64,000 bases of DNA from an uncultured Lachnospiraceae bacterium (GTDB lineage Bacteria; Bacillota; Clostridia; Lachnospirales; Lachnospiraceae). The translations under genes and the position numbers were made by a program. The stretch lies in NCBI GenBank assembly GCA_910585075.1, contig CAJUED010000012.1, forward strand, positions 1 to 64,000, written 5' to 3'. Every line of letters begins with the position of its first letter. Positions within the stretch are counted from its first letter, which is position 1. Shown here in pieces: positions 16,308-25,374 of the stretch. The notes under the pieces were generated by a model, which saw nothing but the letters and a program-made list of their open reading frames with translations, did no database searches and was not told the origin of the DNA.

Positions 16308-16724
16308 TTGCCCCCTCCTTATTATTGTCTAAATTGCTATGCAAAATAAACAATATTTCTTTTGATTAATTGCTCTCCCCATTAGACTTCTTTTCTATAT
16401 TAATATAAATACACAAGAAAATCTACCGGTATTTATAAAATTTTTGTGTATTTTTTATGTTTTCCGGTACTTTTTTCCATTCTGAAATTCTATGCAACCT
16501 TCACAAAAGAAAAAGGCGAAACACTAAACTAATTATTCCACTTTTTTCTAATTTGTGGTATAATAGATTCAAAGATTGTAGATGGCTTAATACAAAACAA
16601 GATACGTATAATCATAAGATTTTTTATGGCGTATGTCAAAATCAAATTGTAAATGTTCACAAAAATTTAATTATTTTACCAGTAAAGCCCAATTTCAGGG
16701 CCTATGGCAGAACGGAGTGTAATT
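16308..16724. other. AT-rich divergent intergenic region upstream of the cdaR-like gene and yjfB
   Basis: About 400 bases without a supported gene. An extended -10 promoter (TGGTATAAT, 16557-16564) reads rightwards and would give a 160-base leader for yjfB. A short hairpin GCCC/GGGC lies near 16687-16701. Short open frames on the plus strand lack binding sites. Confidence 0.5.
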
Positions 16725-16913
16725 ATGAATATCCCTGAATTATCAACCGCTTTGGCAAATGTACAACTTTCCAATCAGGTGGGAATCGCGGTTCTCGACA
16801 AAGCAATGGAAAATTCCGAAGTACTCGGTGAAAGTCTGATTAGCATGATGAACAATTCCATGGAATTATCAGTGAATCCCCACATTGGGGGAAATATTGA
16901 CATGTTGATTTAA
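16725..16913 (+). CDS. YjfB-family small protein
   Basis: The 62-aa product starts MNIPELSTALANVQLSNQVG and is a typical short YjfB (putative motility protein) homologue: a helical N-terminal half, a GESLISMM stretch and an M-rich end. The ATG at 16725 was preferred over an upstream ATG at 16704 because GGAG lies just before it and the family begins at this point. The cellular role of YjfB proteins is not established. No flagellar genes are in the window. Confidence 0.72.
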   Translation: MNIPELSTALANVQLSNQVGIAVLDKAMENSEVLGESLISMMNNSMELSVNPHIGGNIDMLI

Positions 16914-16929
16914 TTTTGCCCCCTGGCAA

Positions 16930-16962
16930 ACAACTTGAGGAATCAGGTTGTCACGTTTCTTT
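16930..16962 (+). terminator. Terminator after yjfB
   Basis: Nine-base arms 16930-16938 and 16943-16951 (ACAACTTGA/TCAGGTTGT, one G-T pair) close on a four-base loop. A moderately T-rich tract follows. It separates yjfB from the convergent CPBP protease gene. Confidence 0.55.
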
Positions 16963-16963
16963 A

Positions 16964-18004
16964 TTATTGGAGGATTTTTTGGACAACCGCAAAGAAAATC
17001 CCCGTCATCATACTCAAGCAGAGGATAAGAGCCAGTACAAACGGTACGGAAACCATCTTATCCTTTTTTTCTGTCTTCCGATACGTTGACTCATAAGACA
17101 TTACCTCCCCAGGCACATGCTCTTGGAACATTGTTTCCGGAACTGACGTCTCCCGGGGCAATTCCTTCTTAAGCAGTTTTCTCTTGGGCAGAAACACCGA
17201 CAATGCCCCCTGTCTGCCTTCATTGATACCGAGCCAGATCAGCACGGCCCAGGCCAGCGGCAATGTCACTGCTGCCAATACCAGATAAACTCCAATCCCA
17301 TAAAATAAAAAGTCTGTTGTAATTACTTCCGCCTGTTCACTGTAAAGATTTGGATTTACTTTAAGCGCTCCATACAAAAGCATGGTCTGACTCCCATTTA
17401 TAAAGCCATGATAGAGAATGCAGGGCCACAGGCTTCCCGTTGCTTCCAGCAGAAGAACCGACAGAATCCCCATTGCAAAAGCATAGCTTGCCTGATTAAA
17501 ATTCATATGAACCAGGGCAAAAATAAGCGCCGACATAATCATTGCACCAAAAGCGCTCCCTGATTTGCGGTAGGAATGATAGTAAGCCCCCCTGCAGGTA
17601 ATTTCCTCAATCACAGGCGCAATAATTCCCATGGAAAGGTACAAAACCCCAAAGGCCATCTCTCCCGCGCTCAAGCTTTCCATGGATGACGCCACTTCAT
17701 TTTCCACCCAGAGCTGGGAAAAAAGATTCAGTACCGTAAGCAAAGGCATGCTCAGGAACGTAAACAGCCCCGTCATAAGCACGGTAGTAAATTTTATCCT
17801 GCGAAATCCTAAAAAAGAAACTATTTTCTCCTTTGACGCCAGCGCAAAAACCATCACCGGCAATACCACCACTATCTCGCAGGCCAGATTACTGAAAAAC
17901 AGGCTCTCAGCTACGAAAGGGAAAAACAGGGCAATTACAAGCAGCATCCCTACATAGCATACAATTGTTATAAAAAATGCCCAATTTGCTTTTTTACTGT
18001 TCAT
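16964..18004 (-). CDS. CPBP-family intramembrane metalloprotease
   Basis: The 346-aa product has about eight membrane helices and the conserved CPBP (CAAX protease and bacteriocin-processing) motifs: EEITCRGAYY (EExxxR), FALVHMNFNQ (FxxxH) and HGFINGS (HxxxN/S). Members cleave substrates within the membrane or give bacteriocin self-immunity. No bacteriocin gene is visible nearby. The C-terminus carries an extra 60-residue soluble stretch followed by a final membrane helix. AGGAAACG precedes the ATG. Confidence 0.85.
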   Translation of the reverse strand: MNSKKANWAFFITIVCYVGMLLVIALFFPFVAESLFFSNLACEIVVVLPVMVFALASKEKIVSFLGFRRIKFTTVLMTGLFTFLSMPLLTVLNLFSQLWVENEVASSMESLSAGEMAFGVLYLSMGIIAPVIEEITCRGAYYHSYRKSGSAFGAMIMSALIFALVHMNFNQASYAFAMGILSVLLLEATGSLWPCILYHGFINGSQTMLLYGALKVNPNLYSEQAEVITTDFLFYGIGVYLVLAAVTLPLAWAVLIWLGINEGRQGALSVFLPKRKLLKKELPRETSVPETMFQEHVPGEVMSYESTYRKTEKKDKMVSVPFVLALILCLSMMTGIFFAVVQKILQ

Positions 18005-18086
18005 TACGTTTCCTCACACACTCAAAGCCACTGTCCCGATCATCCTTACGGACGAACCATACCGGCAGCATCCCTCTCCATTACCT

Positions 18087-18929
18087 TCATGTCAGCTTAA
18101 TCCCATCCGCTTCTATCACAATAAGCCGTTGCTTGTACAAATTACCTACCGCCCGCTTAAATTCATTCTTACTCATACCCGTAACGCTCCTGATAAAGTC
18201 CGGATCCGCTTTATCGTTAAAGGGCAGTCTCCCCCCTTCTTTCTTCAGCATTTCCATTATCAGCTCCGCATCTTTTCCGATTTGGATATAGGCTTTTTCC
18301 CGAAGGGTCAAAGTCAGTTTCCCATCCTCAAGTACACCCGCCACCCGGGCAGTAATCTTGTCTCCCACCTTAACGCTTCCTGCCGGCTCTCTTTTGGGAA
18401 TCATCCCACAGAAACAGTCGTCCACGGCCACAAACACACCAAAATTTTCGATTATCTCGTAAATACGGCCTTCCACTCTGTCGTCCTTTTTGTAAGGACT
18501 GTCCTTACGCAGGTAAGGGTAAACCTTCATTGTGGTGCAGAGCCTCCCGCTTTTGTCAATATAAAGGGCAACCAGGCACTCGTCTCCCTCCTGCACCTTT
18601 GCAGTCTGTTCTTTAAAAGGAAGAAGCAAGTCCTTCTCCAGCTTCCACCCAAGAAAAGCGCCTATCTTACCTGTCTCCTTTACTTTAAGCACCGCCGTTT
18701 CCCCCACGGAAAATTCCGGCTGCCTGGTGGTGGCTATGGGCCGGTCCATGGAATCTCTGTATATAAATACCTCTAAGCTGCTTCCCACTTCAACGTCCTG
18801 GGGCACTTCCTTTTTTGGAAGGAGCACTCTTTCCTCCCGGTTTCCTTCCTCCCCTGTGTCGGCCAGATATACGCCAAAATCAACCCTTTTTACTACTGTC
18901 AGCTCCTGCCTTTTTCCTAATTGTATCAT
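18087..18929 (-). CDS. CvfB-family S1-like RNA-binding protein
   Basis: The 280-aa product is built of S1-type beta-barrel repeats (VKRVDFGVYLAD; VGETAVLKVKETGKIGAFLGW; VEGRIYEIIENFGVFVAVDD) and a C-terminal winged helix (SVTGMSKNEFKRAVGNLYKQ). This is the CvfB/YitL arrangement. CvfB proteins bind RNA and affect virulence-gene expression and other RNA-linked traits; the exact role here is unknown. GGAGG lies ten or more bases before the ATG. It lies between the CPBP protease and thioesterase genes, on the same strand. Confidence 0.88.
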   Translation of the reverse strand: MIQLGKRQELTVVKRVDFGVYLADTGEEGNREERVLLPKKEVPQDVEVGSSLEVFIYRDSMDRPIATTRQPEFSVGETAVLKVKETGKIGAFLGWKLEKDLLLPFKEQTAKVQEGDECLVALYIDKSGRLCTTMKVYPYLRKDSPYKKDDRVEGRIYEIIENFGVFVAVDDCFCGMIPKREPAGSVKVGDKITARVAGVLEDGKLTLTLREKAYIQIGKDAELIMEMLKKEGGRLPFNDKADPDFIRSVTGMSKNEFKRAVGNLYKQRLIVIEADGIKLT

Positions 18930-19044
18930 TACTTCCTATCCTCCGTATTACCTCGCCCTACGGCGTTTCAATCCTGACTGAATCTCTCATGCACCCTGCA
19001 TTGCCCGCAGCCCGGCTTTATTCCTCTTACAGCTTCGCAATCAT

Positions 19045-19764
19045 TCATCCGGCTTCACTGTTACATAACTCCACGATACAACAAACCGTACCTCCATCGT
19101 CCTTCAGCACAACTATAAACTTATTATCCTCCGTAACCGTTGTGTAAGGAATGAGCACATCCCCCAGCACCACCTGTTTCTTATACTCTGCCCGCAGCTG
19201 TTTTATTTGACATCTTTCATTCAGACTGTCTATGGCAATCCTGACAAACTGCCCGTTGTTCACATGATGGTTTGTATCCAAATGGTGAGCACGGATTTCC
19301 ACCTTTTCCCTCTGCTCCATATTTTCCGGAATCTGTATCTTCCTTGGCGCATATTCCATATCAAGTTTCGGACCCAACACATATTTTTCGCGCATATCCT
19401 CAGGCGCCTTCACCGGCATACCTGTTCCGGTATCTAAAAGACTCCAGACCGTGTTGGCCACGGCCAGCCGCTTTCCCTCCTCATCTGTCATGAGAAAATT
19501 ACGAAATCCCAAAAAACCTTTAAAATCATAAGGTACGGTTCCCACCGTAACCGTCTCGCCCAGTTTTGGATAACGCTCCACCACAATCTGCCAGGAAGAC
19601 ATTACCCACACCAGGTGGCGCTCCTTTAAACAATCCACCCCCAGTCCCAAATCTTCCGACTGAAAGGTGGAACAATCCTGAAAATAATCAAGCAGCGATT
19701 CCAATCTCAAATGCCCCGACTCGTCCAACTCACTGTATCTGATTCTGCTCTTATAACTGTACAT
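19045..19764 (-). CDS. Acyl-ACP thioesterase (hotdog fold)
   Basis: The 239-aa product contains two hotdog modules: SRIRYSELDESGHLRLESLLDYFQDC at the start, and a second with HHLDTNHHVNNGQF that carries the catalytic Asn/His region of FatA-type acyl-ACP thioesterases. It should release fatty acids from acyl carrier protein. The ATG at 19764 was chosen because GGAGAGG lies six bases upstream. The in-frame ATG at 19779 would place that site inside the gene. Confidence 0.85.
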   Translation of the reverse strand: MYSYKSRIRYSELDESGHLRLESLLDYFQDCSTFQSEDLGLGVDCLKERHLVWVMSSWQIVVERYPKLGETVTVGTVPYDFKGFLGFRNFLMTDEEGKRLAVANTVWSLLDTGTGMPVKAPEDMREKYVLGPKLDMEYAPRKIQIPENMEQREKVEIRAHHLDTNHHVNNGQFVRIAIDSLNERCQIKQLRAEYKKQVVLGDVLIPYTTVTEDNKFIVVLKDDGGTVCCIVELCNSEAG

Positions 19765-19872
19765 GACTATCCTCTCCATCCCATTGTTATCTTCGCCCGG
19801 AGCGGCGTTTTAATCTTATTATATCCATTTTACCGCCTGCCCACAACCCTGACTTTCATCAAGGTTTTATTT

Positions 19873-19919
19873 CCAATACCCCGTAGCTCTGCTGCGTAAC
19901 AAGCTTGCTGCGGGGTATT
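19873..19919. repeat. Palindromic repeat, copy 1
   Basis: TCCAATACCCCG and CGGGGTATTAGA face each other around a GC-rich loop that includes GCTGCG and CTTGCTG. A second element with the same ends and an internal CTTGCCGC occurs at 50061-50112. Both lie upstream of minus-strand genes. Confidence 0.5.
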
Positions 19920-19926
19920 AGACCGC

Positions 19927-19963
19927 ATAAAAAACCCTGGTGAAAGGATTCACCAGGGTTTTT
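19927..19963 (-). terminator. Terminator downstream of tRNA-Gln
   Basis: The inverted repeat AAAACCCTGGTGAA/TTCACCAGGGTTTT has a four-base loop and ends in a T run on the minus strand, directly after the tRNA. Confidence 0.85.
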
Positions 19964-19965
19964 CG

Positions 19966-20037
19966 CTGGGCTACAAGGATTCGAACCTTGAAATGACGGA
20001 GTCAGAGTCCGTTGCCTTACCGTTTGGCGATAGCCCA
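19966..20037 (-). tRNA. tRNA-Gln (anticodon CTG)
   Basis: On the minus strand the acceptor stem TGGGCTA pairs with TAGCCCA. The D-arm, the 5-bp anticodon stem ACGGA/TCCGT with loop CTCTGAC, and a T-arm containing GGTTCGAATCC are all intact. The anticodon CTG reads CAG (Gln). The 3' CCA is not encoded, so the CCA-adding enzyme at 51293-52642 must add it. Confidence 0.95.
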
Positions 20038-20259
20038 ATGTCATTTACTTAAGCTAGTATACACGATAATCATGGATTTGGCAAGTATTATTTTAAAAAT
20101 TTTTTTAAAATATAATTTCTGAAATTTTTTAATTATTCTGAATCTTTTTTGGCAATTTATGCATTCCCATCCAAAAAAATGTTTTCAATTTCATAAAAAT
20201 CTGGTATCTTTAAATAATAAGAATGCTCATATATGTATTTTGACTAGGAGGGTTATTTT

Positions 20260-20931
20260 ATGAGGTATTTTTTTAACGGTAAAATTGACAAAGAGGATGA
20301 TCTCTACACCATCCGCATTCCCTTTAACGTGTGGGAAGTTTGCAAGAAGCGTGATGTAATTGAAGCCGAGCTGGTTCTCGACAACAAAATTATTGAATGT
20401 GAGTTAATCCCTGAGGCAAAGGGCAATTACAAAATCCATCTGCAGGAAGAAGATGTTTCACACGTTGATGTATCAAAAGAGCACAAAATTCTCCTTCACA
20501 TTACGGGGAGCCTGATTCAACTTAATCGAAACAGTCCCTACAGCTTCGATAATCCCATCCGTAAAATTGACGGCGTGGACATTATCATCCAGCCCGAGGA
20601 CGGTCTCTGCGGCCAGACCTGTGTTGCCATGCTTGCAGGTGTTACAATCGCCGAGGTTATCAGCGTTATGGACTGCCGGGAGTGGCAGGGAACCATGGGA
20701 CGCGTGATTTCCGCTTTAAATTATTATGGAATCGACCACAGCGACGTCATTGTTTATACGGAAGGCAAACCGGCCACTCTGCCTAAATGCTGTATCATGA
20801 TGGAAAAGATGGGGCTTTACTGCCATTATCTGGTGCATTATGACGGCAAATTCTACGACTCCAACCTTGGCATCATTCCCGAATATGATATGAGTAAGCT
20901 TCTCGGCTATCTGGAAGTAAAGGTTGAATAG
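20260..20931 (+). CDS. C39-like papain-fold peptidase with N-terminal beta domain
   Basis: The 223-aa product has a first domain of about 90 residues (TIRIPFNVWEVCKKRDVIEAELVLD) and a C-terminal C39-like cysteine peptidase domain. The latter has the probable nucleophile in EDGLCGQTCVAML and the His/Asp pair in CHYLVHYDGKFYDS. No signal peptide or ABC transporter is present, so it is not a bacteriocin exporter domain but a stand-alone cytosolic protein. Substrate unknown. TAGGAGGG precedes the ATG. The gene is convergent with the glutamine synthetase gene. Confidence 0.75.
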   Translation: MRYFFNGKIDKEDDLYTIRIPFNVWEVCKKRDVIEAELVLDNKIIECELIPEAKGNYKIHLQEEDVSHVDVSKEHKILLHITGSLIQLNRNSPYSFDNPIRKIDGVDIIIQPEDGLCGQTCVAMLAGVTIAEVISVMDCREWQGTMGRVISALNYYGIDHSDVIVYTEGKPATLPKCCIMMEKMGLYCHYLVHYDGKFYDSNLGIIPEYDMSKLLGYLEVKVE

Positions 20932-20973
20932 TTGCATATTCAATGACTCAGGCATGAAAGTACTCCTGAAACA

Positions 20974-21003
20974 AAATCCCCCGGCAGCTGTCCGGGGGAT
21001 TTA
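20974..21003. terminator. Bidirectional terminator between the C39-like gene and glnN
   Basis: AAATCCCCCGG and CCGGGGGATTT pair perfectly around CAGCTGT. A's on one side and T's on the other allow use from both strands. Confidence 0.88.
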
Positions 21004-21015
21004 CCATCTTATTAT

Positions 21016-23127
21016 TTACACTTCAAAAATCAAATCGCCATAAGTCGGAATCGGCCATACCTTCTTATCCACCATCATTTCCACCTCATCCGCCGGCGCC
21101 CGCAGCTCATCCATTGCTGTCTTCACAACATCTTTATAGTAGAAAGCCTGCTCCTTGGCGTCACTCACGGTACCGGCCTTGGCCAGCGCATCTTCCAGTT
21201 TAGCCAATGCCCCTTTCATGGCGGAGAGTTTTTCGGAAACCGCCTTTAACAAGTCCGCACTGGCGGAGGCATCCGCGCCCGCTTCCCTTACGGCAATCAC
21301 AGTATCCGCAAGGGATTTCGTATAGCGGATCACAGCCGGTATAATCTGCTTTGAAGCCATATCAATCATGGTAAGAGCCTCAATATTGATGGTCTTTGTG
21401 TATGTCTCGTAGAGAACCTCCTCCCGGGACTCCAATTCCGCTTTCGTGAAAATACCAAATTTTTCAAAAAGTTTCACAGCTTTATCGGTGGTAAGCGTAT
21501 CCACCGCCTCAACCATGGATTTAATATTAGGAAGTCCCCTTCTCTCGGCCTCGGCCACCCACTCCTCCGAATAACCGTTGCCGTTAAAAATGATTCTCTG
21601 GTGCTTTGTCAGATATTCCTTGATCAAATCATGGACTGCCAGGTCAAAGTCATCCGCCTTTTCCAGAATATCGGCCGCCTCACAGAAGGCCTCCGCAACG
21701 ATTGCATTTAAAATCGTATTAGGGCTTCCAATGGAATCGGAAGAACCAACCATACGGAACTCAAATTTGTTTCCTGTAAAGGCAAAGGGCGACGTCCTGT
21801 TCCGGTCGGTTGCATCCTTTGTAAAGTCAGGCAGTGTGGAAACCCCTGTCTCCAGCTTGCCACCCTGTAACACATGGGCTGCCTCACCCGTCTCCACCAG
21901 CTGCTTTACCACATCCTCAAGCTGCTCGCCTAAGAATACGGATATGATCGCCGGAGGCGCCTCGTTGGCTCCAAGCCTGTGGTCGTTTCCTACGTCGGAT
22001 GCACTCTGACGGAGCAAATCCGCATGAATGTCAACAGCCTTGATGATGCAGGCAAGTACCAGCAGGAACTGAATGTTCTCGTTGGGCGTATCGCCGGGGT
22101 CTAACAGGTTCACGCCATTGTCCGTACCAAGAGACCAGTTGTTGTGCTTTCCGGAACCGTTCACCCCTGCAAACGGCTTTTCATGGAGCAGGCATGTAAG
22201 CCCGTGGCGGCCTGCCACCTTTTTCATGGTCTCCATAACAAGCTGGTTATGATCTACGGCAATATTTGCCGTTTCATAGATGGACGCAAGCTCGTGCTGA
22301 GCAGGAGCCACCTCGTTGTGCTGGGTCTTAGCCGTCACTCCGAGTTTCCACAGCTCAATATTCAAGTCCTTCATATATGCGCCAATACGTTCCCGTATGG
22401 TTCCGAAATAATGATCCTCAAGCTCCTGCCCCTTAGGTGCGGACGCTCCAAACAAAGTGCGGCCTGTAAAAATAAGGTCCAATCTCTGTAAATATTTCTC
22501 CCTGTCCACCAGGAAATATTCCTGTTCCGGTCCCACACTTGGCACCACCTTGGTAGCCTGTGTATTTCCAAAAAGTCTTACGATACGCAGAGCCTGCTCA
22601 TTGATTGCCTCCATGGAGCGCAGCAGAGGAGTTTTCTTATCCAGCGCCTCCCCCTTATAAGAACAGAACGCTGTGGGAATGCATAAAATCACACCTGTCG
22701 CATCTTCCTTTAAAAAGGCAGGGGATGTAATATCCCATGCGGTATATCCTCTCGCCTCAAAGGTAGCCCTAAGACCGCCCGAAGGAAAAGAAGAAGCATC
22801 CGGCTCGCCCTTGATCAACTCCTTACCGGAGAATTCCATAAGCATTTTCCCATTTTCATCAGGATGGGAAATAAAGGAATCATGCTTTTCAGCGGTAATC
22901 CCCGTCAGCGGCTGAAACCAGTGGGTATAGTGGGTGGCGCCGTTTTCTACTGCCCAGTCTTTCATTTCCTTGGCAACCACATCAGCCGTTGCCAGCGATA
23001 ACTCGCCGCCCTTTTCCATCACCCTGATTACTTCTTTGTAAACATTTTTCGGCAGCCTTTCTTTCATTGTAGCCCGTGTGAATACCTTACTCGCAAAAAA
23101 TTCTTCAACGTTAATAACTTCGCTCAT
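21016..23127 (-). CDS. glnN: Type III glutamine synthetase
   Basis: The 703-aa length and motifs are those of GSIII rather than the 450-aa GSI: FPSGGLRATFEARGYTAWD, VGPEQEYFLVD, TAKTQHNEVAPAQHELA and NGSGKHNNWSLGT in the ATP/glutamate site. It makes glutamine from glutamate, ammonia and ATP. The ATG at 23127 was chosen because AAAGGGAG lies upstream. The same frame stays open to 23226, but that part contains the leader terminator and lacks a binding site. The attenuator-like hairpin in the leader suggests nitrogen-responsive control. Confidence 0.93.
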   Translation of the reverse strand: MSEVINVEEFFASKVFTRATMKERLPKNVYKEVIRVMEKGGELSLATADVVAKEMKDWAVENGATHYTHWFQPLTGITAEKHDSFISHPDENGKMLMEFSGKELIKGEPDASSFPSGGLRATFEARGYTAWDITSPAFLKEDATGVILCIPTAFCSYKGEALDKKTPLLRSMEAINEQALRIVRLFGNTQATKVVPSVGPEQEYFLVDREKYLQRLDLIFTGRTLFGASAPKGQELEDHYFGTIRERIGAYMKDLNIELWKLGVTAKTQHNEVAPAQHELASIYETANIAVDHNQLVMETMKKVAGRHGLTCLLHEKPFAGVNGSGKHNNWSLGTDNGVNLLDPGDTPNENIQFLLVLACIIKAVDIHADLLRQSASDVGNDHRLGANEAPPAIISVFLGEQLEDVVKQLVETGEAAHVLQGGKLETGVSTLPDFTKDATDRNRTSPFAFTGNKFEFRMVGSSDSIGSPNTILNAIVAEAFCEAADILEKADDFDLAVHDLIKEYLTKHQRIIFNGNGYSEEWVAEAERRGLPNIKSMVEAVDTLTTDKAVKLFEKFGIFTKAELESREEVLYETYTKTINIEALTMIDMASKQIIPAVIRYTKSLADTVIAVREAGADASASADLLKAVSEKLSAMKGALAKLEDALAKAGTVSDAKEQAFYYKDVVKTAMDELRAPADEVEMMVDKKVWPIPTYGDLIFEV

Positions 23128-23184
23128 CCTTTTACTCCCTTTCCTGAAATTCTCCGTATAATTTTTCATATGCGGTCCTGTGCA

Positions 23185-23216
23185 TAAAAAAATGTCCCAA
23201 AAAAACTTTGGAACAT
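23185..23216 (-). terminator. Terminator hairpin in the glnN leader (candidate attenuator)
   Basis: Ten-base arms at 23207-23216 and 23192-23201 pair with one G-U. On the minus strand they are followed by seven T residues, about 60 bases before the glnN start and downstream of the promoter at 23254-23282. Termination here would prevent glnN expression unless relieved. Confidence 0.65.
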
Positions 23217-23253
23217 CTTTGTTCATAATATCTCTTTATTTTCTTCGTTTTTA

Positions 23254-23282
23254 AAGATACATGATAATTTATAAAAATGCAA
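23254..23282 (-). promoter_or_regulatory. Candidate glnN promoter
   Basis: TTGCAT (23282-23277) and TATCTT (23259-23254) on the minus strand are spaced by 17 bases. It lies 127 bases upstream of the start, so the leader contains the terminator at 23185-23216. Confidence 0.5.
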
Positions 23283-23379
23283 GACATATTTTTATTTTTA
23301 TTATATTTTGCTAAAAAGCAATCAGACAATTCCTCCGGAACAGGCATATTGTACATCCGCCTGCCTCCATAATTGTCTT

Positions 23380-24609
23380 TTAAGATTTATTTTGCATCCT
23401 CAAAATATCATATTTCTCCGGGCGCTCGCTCAGCTCCACCCAGAGGATTTCCTTCGCATGGGGTGCGCTCGCAACCTGTTTCCCTTCCTCTGTGACGAGA
23501 GATAATACCCGGACGGGCACATTTCTTCCGTCGGGTTTCATGATTTCTATGCCATCTCCCACGCCGAACTTATTTTTCTGCTCTATCCGGGCCTGCCCTG
23601 TTTCCGATACTTCCTCAACAATACCCAGATAAATGTACTCGCTTACATAGGTACTGTTGTCGTAAATCTGCGTATTTTCATCGGGCCTGCCAAAATAAAA
23701 TCCTGTGGTGAACTGGCGGTAAGTACACTTTGCTATCTCCTTAAGATACCAGTCCATATTGGCCCGGTACTTTTCTTCCGATTCCATGCAGTCGTCAATT
23801 GCTTTTCTGTAGGTTCTCGCCACCGTAGCCACATACAGCGCGTTCTTCATCCTTCCCTCTATCTTAAAACTGTCAATACCAGCATCAAGCAGCTCCGGAA
23901 TATGGCCTATCATACATAAATCCCTGGAATTAAAAATATAGGTCCCTCTCTCATTTTCGTAGACAGGAAGGTACTCTCCCGGCCGCTTTTCCTCCACAAC
24001 CGCATACTTCCACCTGCAGGGATGGGTACATGCCCCCTGATTTGCGTCCCTTCCCACGAAATAATTACTGAGAAGGCATCTTCCGGAATAGGAAATGCAC
24101 ATAGCCCCGTGAACAAAGCTTTCTATCTCCATATCCTCCGGTATCCTGCGGCGGATTTCCTTGATTTCGTTTAAGGAAAGCTCCCTGGCGGAAACCACTC
24201 TCTTTGCCCCCAGCTTATGCCAGAATAAATAAGTCATATAATTTGTATTATTGGCCTGGGTTGAGATATGAATATCGATTTCCGGGCAGATTTCTTTTGC
24301 CAATGTAAACATACCGGGGTCGGCAATGATAAGGGCATCCGGTTTCATTTCCTTTAATTCATGGAAATATTCCTCCGCCCCCGCCAAATCTCCATTATGG
24401 GCAAGTATGTTTGCCGTCACATGCACCCGCACCCCATGGGCATGAGCAAAGGCAATGCTCTCCTGCATCTCCTTTGGAGAAAAATTCTTGGCCTTAGCCC
24501 GAAGCCCAAAGGCTTCTCCACCTATATATACGGCATCCGCGCCAAACCGCACGGCTGTCTTTAAAACCTCCGGACAACTGGCCGGTATCAGAAGTTCAGG
24601 TTTTCGCAT
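23380..24609 (-). CDS. U32-family peptidase-like tRNA hydroxylation protein (TrhP type)
   Basis: The 409-aa product has the U32 TIM-barrel start (ELLIPASCPEVLKTAVRFGADAVYIGGEAFGLRAKAKNF) and the conserved Cys set CISYSGRC...GACTHPC. It ends with a small beta domain. U32 proteins of the TrhP/YrrO type make 5-hydroxyuridine at tRNA wobble position 34. The gene directly follows trmR with 22 bases of overlap, the pair that makes and methylates this base. AGGAAGG precedes the ATG. A protease role is a historical name and not supported by the context. Confidence 0.88.
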   Translation of the reverse strand: MRKPELLIPASCPEVLKTAVRFGADAVYIGGEAFGLRAKAKNFSPKEMQESIAFAHAHGVRVHVTANILAHNGDLAGAEEYFHELKEMKPDALIIADPGMFTLAKEICPEIDIHISTQANNTNYMTYLFWHKLGAKRVVSARELSLNEIKEIRRRIPEDMEIESFVHGAMCISYSGRCLLSNYFVGRDANQGACTHPCRWKYAVVEEKRPGEYLPVYENERGTYIFNSRDLCMIGHIPELLDAGIDSFKIEGRMKNALYVATVARTYRKAIDDCMESEEKYRANMDWYLKEIAKCTYRQFTTGFYFGRPDENTQIYDNSTYVSEYIYLGIVEEVSETGQARIEQKNKFGVGDGIEIMKPDGRNVPVRVLSLVTEEGKQVASAPHAKEILWVELSERPEKYDILRMQNKS

Positions 24610-25256
24610 TTGTTTTCCTTCCTAACGCTTACGGTCACCCCGTCTCCTACCGGGAGAATGGCTGTCTGAAGCTGCGTATTGTGTTTCAACTCATAAAGAT
24701 ATTCCCGCATCCTGCTATGAATGGTGCGGTCCCTTCTTGTGACTGCAAACCGGGACTCCATCACATTCCCGTCCTGCAGCACATTATCGGATATCAAAAT
24801 TCCTCCCACGGGCATCAGCCGCAGGATATCCGGCAGAAAATGAATGTACTGTCCTTTAGCCGCATCCATAAAAATCAAATCATAAGGCCCGGTAAGCTCC
24901 GCCAGCCATCCGGCGGCATCCCCCTCCAGCAAAGTGATTTTCTCTGCCTTCCCTGCCTTTTCGAAATTTTCCCTGGCAATGGGAATTCTTTTTTCATACT
25001 TCTCAATGGTTGTAATTTTGCAATCCTTTGGCCCATATTCACTCATAAGAATCGCTGAAAAACCAATGGCTGTGCCCACCTCAAGAATCTGTTCCGGTTT
25101 CTTAACAGCCAGAAAAAACTTTAGGAGGCTTTGTATCTCCGGTCTTATAATCGGTACGTTTGTCTCAATCGCAAACTGCTCTAATTCGTTTAAAAAGGGG
25201 GTGTTTCCCATGTCAAAAGAATTGATAAAAGCGCTGATTCTTTCTTCCGTAATCAC
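24588..25256 (-). CDS. trmR: tRNA 5-hydroxyuridine O-methyltransferase TrmR
   Basis: The 222-aa class I SAM methyltransferase has motif I LEVGTAIGFSAILMS, an acidic residue at the end of strand 2 (TIEKYEKR), and YDLIFMDAAKGQY. It fits the catechol-O-methyltransferase-like family that includes TrmR (YrrM), which converts 5-hydroxyuridine to 5-methoxyuridine in tRNA. The GTG at 25256 was selected because AAGGAGG is seven bases upstream. The longer frame from 25289 would include this site. It overlaps the U32 gene, and the MltG-like gene lies upstream as in Bacillus yrrL-yrrM-yrrN-yrrO. Confidence 0.87.
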   Translation of the reverse strand: MITEERISAFINSFDMGNTPFLNELEQFAIETNVPIIRPEIQSLLKFFLAVKKPEQILEVGTAIGFSAILMSEYGPKDCKITTIEKYEKRIPIARENFEKAGKAEKITLLEGDAAGWLAELTGPYDLIFMDAAKGQYIHFLPDILRLMPVGGILISDNVLQDGNVMESRFAVTRRDRTIHSRMREYLYELKHNTQLQTAILPVGDGVTVSVRKENKCENLNF

Positions 25257-25374
25257 TCTGCCGCCTCCTTCTCCGCAGGTCTCACACACCGCCGTGTCTT
25301 TTGCCCGAAAATCAGCCGTCGGACGGTGCCCTAATCGGGCATTTGACCCGCATAGTAATAGAAATGCCTTATCT

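Noticed and set aside
23128..23226. N-terminal extension of glnN
   Set aside because: The frame is open, but it contains the leader terminator and has no binding site; the ATG at 23127 matches the family.
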